From Zoroaster sp. YZ-2022 (taxonomy: Eukaryota > Echinodermata > Asteroidea > Forcipulatida > Zoroasteridae): a stretch of 64,000 nucleotides of DNA. The stretch's first letter is position 1; every line of letters starts with the position of its first letter. The stretch spans positions 81,462,472 to 81,526,471 of the forward strand of contig CM055816.1 in the NCBI GenBank assembly GCA_029582265.1. Reading direction: 5' to 3'. Below, one piece after another: positions 11,200 through 23,800 of the stretch. The notes under the pieces are model-generated. The model was given only the letters and a program-made list of their open reading frames with translations. It was not told the DNA's origin and did no database searches. Position numbers and translations under genes: made by a program.

Positions 11200-12270
11200 C
11201 CGTAGTATTACTTACACGACCATGAAAATGATAATGAATATTAAGAATATGCTCTCATGAGTATTTTTATTTTTATTTATTTATTTATCTTTTCGGGCGT
11301 GATGAGTGATCATACTGTGAAACTTGGGTCGGTGCAAATATCAATAGTGTTATAAAGATAATAATAGTATCTTTATTTTCAAAACAAGGCTACCAAGTCC
11401 GACTTATATTTTACAAATCCTTAACAAATTTGCTACTTCTTATGGTAAACTAACTGTGGATAACGTATTTTTATTTTATTTTGGTAACATTAACATATGG
11501 ACATTTTGGGGGATACCCTGTAATATGATACATTCAATCATTGACAAAGTAACCTAAATGTTCTGCAATATAGGTTTAGTAATCATAAAGGCATTGCAAA
11601 TTTTGTTTTTCGTGCGCACTAAAAGTAATTCATCAATTAGTGCAAATTAAAACAATCAAATAAAACATTCTACAAAATTATTTCTTTCTGAGAGCTATTA
11701 ATAGCTCCCTTGCGGCCTAGTTTATGTTGCGCATTTTGATCTGAAATTCATGAACTAAATTGCCATAATTATTTCTTGCATATAAAATTGGTTATTGGAT
11801 GTCATAAATTAGTGGGTGTATTACTTACACAAACATGAAAATGATGACTATTCAGAATATGCTCTCAGCTACCAAATCCGACTGATATTTTACAGAACCC
11901 AGAAAAATAATTTGCTACCATATTATGTTAAAATGATAGTGGATTATGTTGAATTTGTTATTTATTTATAATTTTTTTTTAATTTGGTAACATTAAAACA
12001 TATGGGCATTATTGACAAAGTAACCTACGTTTTATGCGATATCATTTTATTGTAGGTTTGCTAACATGTTATGCGATATAATTTTATACAACGTGTTCTG
12101 CAATATAATTGTATACGTTTTAATGCAACGTCTTACAACGTTTTAATACATGATGCAAAAATTCCATGGAAATGTTTACCACTACCTGAAAAGAATGTAA
12201 CTTAGTCACACAAATCGACTACTTCATTTCAGGAGACATGATTATATGAAGGCGGATCTTAAGCATGATT
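11200..12270. repeat. Second cluster of the 6140-7110 local repeat
   Basis: Contains two or three diverged copies of the block with TATTACTTACAC, AATATGCTCTCA and ATATTTTACA, plus the AGGAGACATGAT..GAAGGCGGATCTT segment shared with 6226-6260. Non-coding. Confidence 0.6.
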
Positions 12271-13596
12271 ACATTATCCTATGTTCAATATTTAAAGTGA
12301 CCCGCTCTATCGTAATGAGGAATGTCCTCCAAATATGAAAAATGGAGATATGCATACATCATAACGAGCATTTAATGGGCTTTCCAATGAAGCCAAACAT
12401 AAATGTGTCCCTTTTTCCGTTCCGAAGTTATTAAACAAAGAAGTTGAGATACTGCTGCGATTGTTACAGAAACGTTTTACGAAATAAAAGTACGCGCTGC
12501 GAAATTTTTTTTTTTATAACTTCGCTCTGCGTGTACTACGTGTGGGGGCGCGCTGTACATAGTATCTGAACTTCAACGGTAATCTTCCGGAAAGGCTAGT
12601 GTAGCCTGTAATGCTACAGATCATCAGGGTTATATTTTCTTTGTCAAGGCTCAGCAATGAGACACACCATTCAATGATTTTAAACTTTTATTTAATGTTC
12701 TACTTCTTCAAGAAAAATTAAATGCAGTACTGTACAAACATACATTTGTATTGACGGAAGTTGACGGTAAATTGGTTTTGTTGACGAGGTGACGAAGTAA
12801 ATATTAGTTGACGATAAGTGACGAAAGTTGACGATAGGTGGCAAAGAATGAAAACAGATGACTATAATACTGGATGACTATTGGGTACTATTGGGTGATA
12901 TTGGTGATACTGGTGGTTCGACTAGAAAATAAGAAAGGAAAATAAAGAATGCTAAATATATTGAAGTACCTACATGGCCTATATCCCTAATCTAAATAAA
13001 TAATAATCTAAAGTTTGTACTAGAAAGGGCTTGAGCACTGACACCTAGCAGCGCGGATTTATGTATAACAACATCATGTGGCATAACAAATGTATCAGGT
13101 GGCCTACACAACGTTAAACTTTCACTCAGCCAAATATAGGCAATAAACCACTACAAATCTTCTAGAAACTGCCATTAAAATAAACCTTAACAATCACTCA
13201 CTTTGCTGAGCTGACTTGGGTTGTCGAAATTAAATTGTTCTGTTTTGAGCGATTTTATGTTCTAAATTTAGCAACGTGGTTTGTCAAACTAACTTGTTGT
13301 AAAAAAGGTAACTGACTGAAGTGCGCCCTCAATTGATCAAGAAAAAAAGGCGAGTCGCTGCACTCGCGGAAAATATTTATCAAACTAAAAGGATATTCTG
13401 GCGGCAACAGCTAGAATCACACAATTTAACAGGCGTATGGACCATGTCTTTAAGAATACTCTGTCAAAGTTTAACGTCAATGCTCAAATTACTTTAGAAG
13501 TTATGGGTCTCTGAATGTCTGATAAACAAACACTGTCAAACAACGATCATGCGCCTACGTACATGAAGAACGCGTAACGTGACCTATACTACTACT
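12271..13596. other. Intergenic, no gene recognised
   Basis: Contains a cryptic repeat of TTGACGATAAGTGACGAA type near 12,760-12,850 and short GGTGATATTGGTGATACTGG repeats near 12,890. Ends at the left border of the large transposon. Confidence 0.4.
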
Positions 13597-13620
13597 CGGC
13601 CCTCATATGGCAAAACAATG
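13597..13620 (+). repeat. Left terminal inverted repeat of the large transposon
   Basis: Starts CGGCCCTCATATGGCAAAAC and is an exact 24-bp reverse complement of 25,795-25,818. Confidence 0.85.
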
Positions 13621-13775
13621 TAACTCAATTTTTGGTGGTTTTGAGATAATGACATTTTCTGGGTAAGTTGAGGGCGCTCTTTAATTCTAGATGGGTCTCC
13701 ATTCCATACGTTGCTTCATTTCTGAGATACAGCTATCTGTTCTTGGCTCATTTGGCATTTTTAAACGTTTTTGTC

Positions 13776-13839
13776 TGGCAAAACACAGCATCTCTAACAT
13801 AAATATTTTTGGGGGGTTTCATTACGTGGCAAAACACTT
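13776..13839 (+). repeat. Left subterminal repeats
   Basis: Two degenerate copies of TGGCAAAACA.. at 13,776-13,795 and 13,827-13,839, in the same orientation as the left TIR. A third, better copy at 17,574-17,593 now lies on the far side of the LINE insertion, and a weaker one is near 17,458. Confidence 0.65.
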
Positions 13840-16800
13840 AATCAATCAATCAAATAAAATTTATAAAGCGCCTAAATCAAAAGTTTGCTCATAGGCGCTA
13901 AGGCACAGTATAAATAAATAAGTCATTGATGGTAGGCCTCCTGAAACAAGTGGGCTTTCAGAAGTGTCTTAAATGTGTTGAAAGATGTTGTGCCCCTGAT
14001 GTGATTTGGAAGTTTATTCCAGAGTTTGGGTCCATAGACTGAGAAGGCTCTATCGGCAAAAGTGACGTGACTCGTTCTTGGCACAACAAAGTATGGTGAA
14101 CAGGAGCTATTTGATCGAAGTTGTCTCCGTCCAGCACAAACTTGCAGCATGTCCATGATGTAATCAGGGGCTTGTTTATGACAGGCCTTGAACGTGAGAA
14201 TGATGACCTTGAAGTTGATTCTTTGTTGAATAGGGAGCCAGTGTAGTTTGATGAGTTCCGGGGTGATGGAGTCGAACTTGCGTTTGTTTGTGATGAGTCT
14301 AGCAGCAGTTCGCTGAACGTTATTTAGCCTCCTTTTGAGTTTTTGACTAACTCCCATCAAAAGACTGTTACAGTAGTCAAGCCTTGAAGTAACCAAAGTG
14401 TGCACTGCCAACTTGGTTGCATCGACAGTCAGCAGTCTACGGGCCCTGCCAATGTTAGTAAGACATGGTCATCGCAGGGTCAAACATGACCCCCAGATTT
14501 CTGACTGGCTTGGTTTCGACTAAGACGTCAACTCCAGCAACTTTCACGGATGGGAGATTGAACTTGGCAAGTTGTGCTCTGAATCCGATCGCTATTACCT
14601 CAGTCTTGTCAGCGTTGAGTTTGAGAAAATTTGATGACATCCAGGCCTGTACCTCAGTTATGCAGTCTTCGACTTTAGACACATTTTAAGGACCTCAGAG
14701 GACTTGACAGGACAAATAGATGTATAGATCTGGGTGTCATCAGCGTACATGTGTAGTTCCAAGTCATGTTTACGGATGATCTGCCCAAGAGGAAGAGTGT
14801 ATATCAGGAACAGCAGGGGGCCAAGGAGTGACCCCTGGGGAACACCAAACAGCAGATCATGAGGTGTTGAGAACTCATTGTTGATGTGAACACGTTGCGT
14901 TCTTCCAGACAGGTATGATGTGAACCACTTCAGTGGAACATCATGCACTCCCAACAGATCTTCCATCCGAGCCAGTAACACATTGTGGTCGATCGTGTCA
15001 AAAGCGGCACTGAGGTCAAGCAGAACTAGGATGGTGATGCCTTGCTTTTCCATGGTCCACATGATGTCATTATGAACCCGAAGGAGAGCAGTTTCAGTGC
15101 TATGAAAGCGCTTATATGCAGACTGCATGGACTCATGAAGATGATGTTCACTCATATAGTTGGTCAGCTGTCTGGCAACGACTCGTTCAAGCACTTTAGA
15201 TAGGAAGGTCAGGTTGCTTACAGGGCGATAGTTCTTTAGAATATTATGATCCAAACTTGGTTTCTTCAGCAATGGTGTAATAACTGCAGATTTAAGACAA
15301 GATGGAACAACACCTGATTTGAGGGATGAGTTTACAATACTGGTGATGGTGGGTAGGAGAGTATCTAAAAACTGCTTAACCAGCCAAGATGGTATTGGGT
15401 CTAGAAGGCAAGATGGACTAGGTGCTTTTGAAATAATCTCACGAACTTCATCTTCACAAATTGTGGTGAGTGAATCCAAGGACGAGCTTATACTGGATCG
15501 TGGTGCTTTAACAACAGATGCATGAGAAGAGAGTCCGTCTCTGATAGTCTGAATTCTGTCATTGAAGAATGATGAGAAACGATCAGCCAGTTCCGCATGA
15601 CAGACATGATCTGGGAGCTTAGACGGCTTCTTGTTATGAAGGATGTCATTGATGATGCTAAATAGCTGCTTAAAGTCATGGCCGCAATTAATGATCTTTT
15701 CGTTGAAGAAACTACATTTAGATTTATAAAGTAGGCGGTTATAGTTGTTCTTTACTTCTTTGTAACGACAAAAGTCATCATTGGAGCGACTAAGCAGCCA
15801 TTTTCTTTCCGCTTTTCTGCGATTACGTTTAGCCAAATGCAGAGAAGCCGAGTACCAGGGTTGCTTTGGACGTAGTGGCACTAACGTAGTGGATGCAGGC
15901 GCATATTTGTCCACAAGGTCAGTGAGAACCGAGTTGTACTGCTCCACGACATCACAAATATCTGAGGCAGGAGACACTATGAGTTCTGAGGTCAGAAGAT
16001 CATCCTGGAAGGATTGTACGTTTAGAGATCGGAACTTCCTGGATGTAACAGTCTTCATAACTGGAAGTGGTTTAGCAATATCAAGGTGACAAGCAATGAG
16101 TCTATGGTCAGAGATTTGATCCAGGACGCGAACGTCCTTGACTAGGGAGTCGGATTCCTGGGATATCAAAACATCAAGCGTATGGCCACGACTGTGTGTA
16201 GGGCCAACAACAGATTGCACAAAACCGAGAGATTCTGTCAGGTCGATGAAGCGATGTGTATTATGGTCATGATGATCATCCAGGTGGAGGTTTAGGTCAC
16301 CAACAATAACCAGATCACCATTAGCAACAGTGAAATCTTGCATGACTTCTGAAAGTTCCTAAAAAAACATTGCTGTTGTGAGTTGATTTTTGACAGAAGG
16401 GGGAGGTCTGTAGATAACCACGAGTGTGAAACACTTAGACCCAGAGGAGAACACCATTTCACAATGCTCAAAACTCTTGATACTCCGGTCACTTTGGTTG
16501 CTTTGATTCAATGATGTGGACAAAACTTTGATGCCTTTTTTATAAAGTACAGCAATCCCTCCATGCAGGTCACCACCTCCACGTGGAACGTTGAAGAGAT
16601 CATAACCATGAGGTGTCAGTGAATTGATGTAAAAGTCATCACTATCATCATCAGCAAGCCAGGTCTCGGTAAGGGCAAAGATGTCAATGTCATGTTCAAC
16701 TACTAGGTCAGAGATAATTCCCTGGGTAGATTTACTTTTAACCGATTGAAAGTTCAGTGAAAACAGGGAAAGACCTTTGCAATAATGGTGGGCATGTATT

Positions 16801-17081
16801 TGTAATTTTTGTTTCTGTTTCAGTCCAGCTTTTTGTCCTCTTCTTGTGGGCTTAACATTCAGTAAGCCCAGAGAACGTGCATTTTGAAATACATCATAGG
16901 GTAGTGGATACAAGTGCCTTTGTTGTTTCACAGTGCCATTGATTAGTAAGAGTGCTTCTCTTGTATAGATCCGTGCTTGAGTGGACTCCTTAAGAAACTC
17001 CATAAAGAGATAGTTAGATAATAATTGCAGTACACACAATAGGACATTAGTGGTCACTGTCCAACTGCAGACTATGTGCAT
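13838..17081 (-). mobile_element. Decayed CR1/L2-group LINE (endonuclease plus reverse transcriptase)
   Basis: Minus strand, 5' to 3': an AP-endonuclease domain (LTETWL, VVIYRPPP, VGDLNLH, TLDVLIS, SDHRLIACHL) from about 16,800 to 16,060, then reverse transcriptase with NYRPVSNLTFLSK, HSTETALLRVHND, LDLSAAFDTIDH, GVPQGSLLGPLLF and the catalytic YADD box (about 14,730), then the C-terminal region (SRLDYCNSLL, LHWLPIQQR, GPKLWNKLP) ending at 13,923. The 3' end carries a (TGAT)n-like tail near 13,838. Breaks: an in-frame TAG between 16,359 and 16,343 (same frame continues), a 1-base frameshift near 14,685, and a small deletion with frame change between 14,455 and 14,411. The 5' end may extend towards 17,390. 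It cannot move by itself and disrupts the left end of the large transposon. Confidence 0.88.
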
Positions 17082-17573
17082 GTTAAAATCGCTGAATCAG
17101 TAATGGCTATATGAAGTAGTGCAGTAAGTGAAATGTAAACGAGAATCCACAAGGTTTGAGAGATGTCCAATCCATATCACAGCAGGAATTAGCCCAAAGA
17201 ATCACTGATGATTAACAATCAACATGATGACAAATTTATTCAAGTGTAGTGCCTGGTGCTTGTAGAATGGTAAAGTTTTACAGAGCACAGATGAAAGTGC
17301 AGCCTCACAGCGCACATTCGTATTCCACAATGTATTAATCATAGTCTTCTGCTTCGTGGTAATACCATTCATACTGACAGTTTTATGTGGTAGGAAAGGT
17401 TAAAGTGAGTTACGTCTTTTTGGCTGTATTGAATTTGTTGATAGAGTAATGATTTTACTCGGCAGAAAGCTGTATCTTTTAAATGTATCATTTTACCATA
17501 AAACGTAACCACTGTCGTAAATATATCATAAGTTAGTTTCTATCTGTCCCATACAGCTTTTTTTTTCAATTAA

Positions 17574-17593
17574 TGGCAAAACAATGTATCTCT
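17574..17593 (+). repeat. Left subterminal repeat separated from its neighbours by the LINE
   Basis: TGGCAAAACAATGTATCTCT matches the right-end copies in inverted orientation, which places this point inside the left end of the large transposon. Confidence 0.65.
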
Positions 17594-17868
17594 AAGATGC
17601 TTTGATATTCCACAGACAAAAAATCATATAAAACAAACTATGCCTTACACACGACAGGTTATGCACTGTTCTGCCTCCAGAGGGCCTAGCTTAGCTCAGG
17701 CTTAACTGGCACACAATGCATGTGCATCGTACATAGCATGCACAAGGCCTTCTTTGTACTTGTACATGTATATTGTACATACCGGTACATCCACATACAA
17801 ATGCACTTTAGGCTGTTTGTTCTGTGTGTGTGCGTGCGTGCAGCAGCTACATAGGATACACAGCATAC

Positions 17869-20800
17869 ATGTATAATTTACGTCCAGCAGGTAGCCATTT
17901 TGAAATGAACAATGTGAGGAGGTCTACATATAGGCCTGGTGTCTACATGACAAGGGGACAACGAATGTTGCAGCTGGCTCTTCAAAAAGGCAAATCTAAA
18001 AAGGGTAAGTTTTTTCCCCAGTGTTACAAAACTGTGATGTGAGTCTGAGTAATGTTATTAGGCCTAACGTTACAGGCCTACGAACTTAGACTAACGTTAA
18101 GCAGTTATGTCATTGTTACACAGTCCTAGGCCCACATCTGAGAAACATATTTCTGGTCTGTGCTTGTTTATAATGAATGGTAGTAGATCCACCGTTAATA
18201 CCAGTATTAAAGCTAGGGCAGGTCATATTTACCCGGCGCCGGCTAAATAATTCAGGAACTGCTATTTTTTCCTGGCTATGTACTGAACATGCGCCGGGTA
18301 AATACACCATGTACTTCCTAAAGCTAACAATAGGATACAGGACTAAAAGGGACATTTCTTATGTTTGGTGTAGACCCTACGAATAACGATAGGGTTTGCA
18401 AATAATAAGTACATTAAAAATAGGCTAGGCCTACCCTACTATAATTTCAGTAACACAAATAATTATAACTTAAAGGGTTAATATTGTATTACAGTCATTA
18501 CTTTCCAATGCCATTTGGTTTTCAATGTATAGACCTACAGTTAATAACAGTATGGACTTTAGTGTTTCAATATTATAATTGTTGAATGCAATACGAGCAA
18601 TTAGCCTTTTGTCTTTCGTGTGGTCCTTCCATTCCTTGCCACAACTTCTCTAGAATAAAATTTATCAAAATTATCTAACATTTTATTTATGTTTCAAAAT
18701 GAAGACCGTTTACTGCAGCAATAAATATGATTTAAATGATTTCATTTTTTTCTAGGGAATGCTTGCCAACTTCTTGCTGGGGCTTCGACCGATGCCCAAG
18801 TGAAAAATGAGGGTGTGCCTGATGTTCCTACGGAATATCGGGTTTTTCCTGCTGTTCCTGATGTTCTTGAGGAATCTGGGAGTGTTTCTGATGTTCCTGA
18901 TGAATCCGGGGGTGTTTCTGATGTTCCTGATGAATCCGGGGGTGTTTCTGATGTTCCTGTTGAATCCGGGGGTGTTGCTGATGTTCCTGATGAATCCGGG
19001 GGTGTTTCTGATGTTCCTGATGAATCCGGGGGTGTTGCTGATGTTCCTATGCAATGTGGGGGTGTTCTTGATGTTGCTGCAGAATCCAGGGTTGTTTCTG
19101 ATGTTCCTGATGAATCCGGGAGTATTTCTGAAGTTCCTGTTGAATCTGGGGGTGTTGCTGATGTTCCTGATGAATCCGGGGGTGTTGCTGATGTTCCTAT
19201 GCAATGTGGGGGTGTTCTTGATGTTGCTGCAGAATCCAGGGTTGTTTCTGATGTTACTGCAGAATCCGGAGTTCTTTCTGATGTTCCTGAGGAATCCGGG
19301 GGTGTTTCTGATGTTCCTGAGGAATCCGGGGGTGTTGCTGATGTTCCTGATGAATCTAGTGGTGTTGCTGATGTTCCTGATGAATCCGAGGGTGTTTCTG
19401 ATGTTCCTGATGAATCCGGGGGTGTTGCTGATGTTCCTATGCAATGTGGGGGTGTTCTTGATGTTGCTGCAGAATCCAGGGTTGTTTCTGATGTTACTGC
19501 ATAATCTGGAGTTCTTTCTGATGTTCCTGAGGAATCCGGGGGTGTTTCTGATGTTCCTGAGGAATCCGGGGGTGTTGCTGATGTTCCTGATGAATCTAGT
19601 AGTGTTGCTAATGTTCCTGATGAATCCGGGGGTGTTTCTGATGTTCCTGATGAATCCGGGGGTGTTTCTGATGTTACTGCAGAATCTGGAGTTCTTTCTG
19701 ATGTTCCTGAGGAATCCGGGGGTGTTTCTGATGTTCCTGAGGAATCCGGGGGTGTTGCTGATGTTCCTGATGAATCTAGTGGTGTTGCTGATGTTCCTGA
19801 TGGATCCGGGGGTGTTTCTGATGTTCCTGATGAATCCGGGGGTGTTTCTGATGTTCCTGATGAATCCGGGGTGTTTCTGATGTTCCTGATGAATCCGGGG
19901 GTGTTTCTGATGTCCCTGATGAATCCGGGGGTGTTTCTGATGTTCCTGATGAATCCGGGGATGTTGCTGATGTTCCTATGCAATGTGGGGTTGTTCTTGA
20001 TGTTGCTGAGGAATCCAAAGTTGTTTATAATGTTGCTGCGGAATCCGGAGTTCTTTCTGATGTTCTTGTGGAATATGAGGTTGTTCCTGATGAATCCGGG
20101 GTTGCTTCTGACGTTTCTGCTGAATCTGCGGTTATTGTCAATGTTCCTACTGAATATGGATTTGTTGTTGAGGTACCTACTGACTCGGAGGGCACAGCTG
20201 ATGATGTCCTTGAAGTTACAGGAGATTTTGTGAGAGTACCGAATGCCTTTTCAGGTAAGAAACTACAGCAGCAACGATGATGACGATGATGACCACGACT
20301 AACAACAACGACGACAACTATGATGACGATGACAAGAACCCGTTGACCATGCCCACCAAAAACCAACACCACCACCACCAACAATAATACTAGGCAGGTC
20401 ACACTATTTTTAAAAGTTTTAGCTATGCTTTTGAAATGACACTCATATTATGCAGCTTGCTGAAAGAAACAGAGAACTGAAAGAATGTTTGAAATCGGAC
20501 CTTCGGTTCTCTTTCTACGCCAAAAAACTGAATGATGTCGTTTTTCGCCCCCATTTCAGATTTTTTTTTAGAAAATGGCAAAAACACAATTTTTTTGATT
20601 TTCCCACAAAAATTCCACTGTAATTTATCTATTTAAGTCCACATAAATATTCTTTTCTTGGCAGTCCAAGTGCTAACCTTCTAATTGAAAAAAGAATGGT
20701 ACGAAAATAAGCTTTAGTTTTTTCGGTATCGGGCCACAAAAATGGCTCAATGACCAAAATCGAATAATGGGAAATGCCAACATTTCAAAAAAATTACTAA

Positions 20801-23800
20801 GTCACCTAATTAAATATGCATAAATGCTCTCCTGGACCAACACAATCACTTACAGCCACGAAACTTGGCACAAATTATATATGTATATAGACCTATATTT
20901 AAAAATAATAAACATAGGTTTCCATATATTATTATGCAAATTTGCTTAATTAGCTAACGGTAGCTCTGAAAATTAAACACGGAAAGGTCGACTTTAGCGC
21001 TAAATTTCGGACCGTTCCTGGTGTCAAAATAAAACAATCTACATACCAAATTAATCTTGAAAGTGTATTTATTTATGTTCATATATCGAAATTTTCATAT
21101 TTATCGTATTTTAGAAGAAAATTGGGCTACTCTGTAAACTGCATTTTAATATTCCATGTTTCAATCTTGTAACACGACGAACAAAAGTTACCCCTATTTT
21201 GATGTTGAACATGCTTAGTGCTGTGTGTGTGTGTGTTTACAGTGTGCATGCACATCTCGCGAGTCGGCTGAAAATGTTTGTGCCTCGAATGCCCTGCCTA
21301 ATAATACTTTATTTTATTTTTTTAGCTGCATCTCTGCCTTTCTCTATGGATGATGCTGAAGACATGGACATTGAGAGCTCAGATAAGGAAAGTAAGTTTT
21401 AATTTGACTTTGTCTGTTTCAACAGTATCTTTGAATTAACTTTATATCCCCAAGTTCACTCTATCCAACATACACAGCCAATGTCTTTAGTAAGCTGATA
21501 AGGATGTTTCATAATCACTTTCAAGCCCAAAAGAAACTGCAGATTTTTCAGGATTTGTTCATAAACTGAGTCGATTCATACAATAATACTACTTACCTGT
21601 TATGTGAGCATTGTCAGGGTTCCCTACAAGATAAAATGTTTTGTTTAGCAATCATAGTAGAGTATATGTCGACATGTATAATTTGTTCTTGTCTTAAACA
21701 GACGATATTGAAGCACAACTTCAGAGAAGGCACCCAACCCCCACAAACGATTTGGACTTGTTTGAAATGGTTGATAGATCGCTACACGACAACCATGGTG
21801 AAACCAGTGGCGTAACTATGGGGGCGGGGGGAGGCACACGTGCCCCCATTTGAAATTTCAAATTGCACACAAACAATATTTATTTTGCTATTCGGTGTCC
21901 CCTTAAAACATTGGTGCACCCCCAGGTGCCACCCTACAAATTTAACCCTAGCTACACCTATGTTATTGAATTGTATCAAACTAATAGTTTTACTTATATA
22001 AATTGTTCCAAACTTCTTTATACCGTTGTATTGTTATAAATACACACAAATATTCTCTCACTTTTGTAAAGATGTGTCTCGTGAAAATAATTATTTTATT
22101 TTCTGCCAAAAAACACCCATCTCACTTTTGCAATGACATGTACGTTAAGGCAAAGTTCAGGCTTCTGCAGCACATTTTGTTAGATCACATTAAATCGTGC
22201 TGAACAAACTAGATCTGCAAAGTCACATTTAATGTGTAATAACCATAATTTGTTCTTCCAAATGTAGACCACGAAGAGGAAGCTGAGCATCCAACTACTG
22301 ATGATGTTGAGGGTGTTCATGTAATAGCTGAACCACCACCAGGTACAATATCATTTTTATAAGTTGCAATATTGCTGCGTATATAACCCACAAAAGTATG
22401 TGTACAAATATACACATAAAGTGCATTAGTTAATAAAGCTATGTTGGCACTGAAAGCAGCAATGGATTTCTGCAGATTACTTTCAAAAAAGAATTAACTG
22501 TTGCAAGCTGCGTTACCAAACAAACCCGGGGTGTCAATGTATAAAATAAAAAAAATAAGGAATGTCCTGAAGTTTCAGCCCTAAGGCCATTTTTGAATAT
22601 ATGCAGTTGTTAATAATATTAATTAAAATAATCCACTGTAGCTGTGCAACCTCTGTTATTTCCAAAATTGTTTTGTGTGGGAGACTTTGCAGACCACTAG
22701 ATGGCATTAGATGTATAATTTTCCCTGTTTGAAATATAATGAACATGCACAGAATTACGTGAACAATGGGAGTTACCTGGTATGTTTGCTGCCACCCTAG
22801 TGTCCAAAAGGCTCCAATTATTCAATATATTGAATGAGCCCTTTATAAAAACAGTATTTCTTTCTATCTCAACAGCTAAACAACAAAAACGTCGAAGTTC
22901 AGTGAAGAGTACAATGAGAAAGTTGTTAGACATATTGAATCATACCGTCCACAGGTTTCACATTACAGACGAGATCATGCTCCGAATAGGAGAGAATTAA
23001 CAGTGACAAAGATGCACAAGCAGTTCATTGAAGAACAGGTATCTGAAGATGATAAATGTTCATACATTTACTACCATAAAGTATTCAATTCTTTGAATAT
23101 TTCATTTGCATCCCCGAGCAATGATTTATGCACAAAGTGTTTTGATCATGATCGTGCCCATGCTCCTCTCAAAGAACACAACTGTGAAGCATCGAATGAT
23201 TGTCTTGAGTACCTTCAGCACAGACAGCATGCCAAACAGGCACGTGATGCTCTAGAAAAAGACACAGAAAGGATGATCAATGATCCTCAGAATGTCATAG
23301 TTACAACGGTTGATATGCAGAAAGCGTTGTGTATAATAATAATAATAATAATGTATAGATTTATATAGCGCACGTATCCACCAACTAAGTGGCGCTCAAG
23401 GCGCATTATATTATTATCCCTGCTCATAAGGCTCATAAATCATTCCTGAAACCATCTCAGCTCCCTGGGGAGTATACAGCTCAATTGCTGCCATTTCTAG
23501 CGCATATAGAGCAAACCATCTCTGCCTTCACAGGTATGCCAAAATTGCCCACAAAAGATTACTACTTTTCAAGAAAGCTTGTTCTGTTTAATGAAACATT
23601 TGCCAGTCCAGGGAAAAATGCCCCTGCAACATGCATTTTATGGCATGAAGGAGAAGCTGGTAGAAAAGCTGAGCACCTTGCCACCACATATGTGGAATTC
23701 ATAAGGCACAATAGGGAAAAGAAGGAAGTGATCCTTTACTCGGATAATTGCTGTTCACAAAATAAAAATTGGACATTGTTTTCTGCTCTACCCTTTGTTG

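Noticed and set aside
18807..19880. Plus-strand hydrophobic frame of FLMFLMNPGV repeats, looking like a membrane protein
   Set aside because: A shifted reading of the same minisatellite. It is not in phase with the flanking exons.
18742..19983. Minus-strand 413-codon frame rich in SGTSETPPDS repeats
   Set aside because: It is the antisense of the 30-bp minisatellite exon. The plus-strand frame has correct splice sites and phase on both sides, the minus strand does not.
22782..23000. Independent 72-codon gene
   Set aside because: It starts inside an intron and runs through the splice acceptor at 22,875. It is a shadow of exon 6 in the wrong frame.
23331..23533. Retroposon tail apparently interrupting the DUF7869-like coding region
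   Set aside because: GT at 23,331 and AG at 23,532-23,533 define an intron containing the tail. Joining the exons restores a smooth family-like reading.
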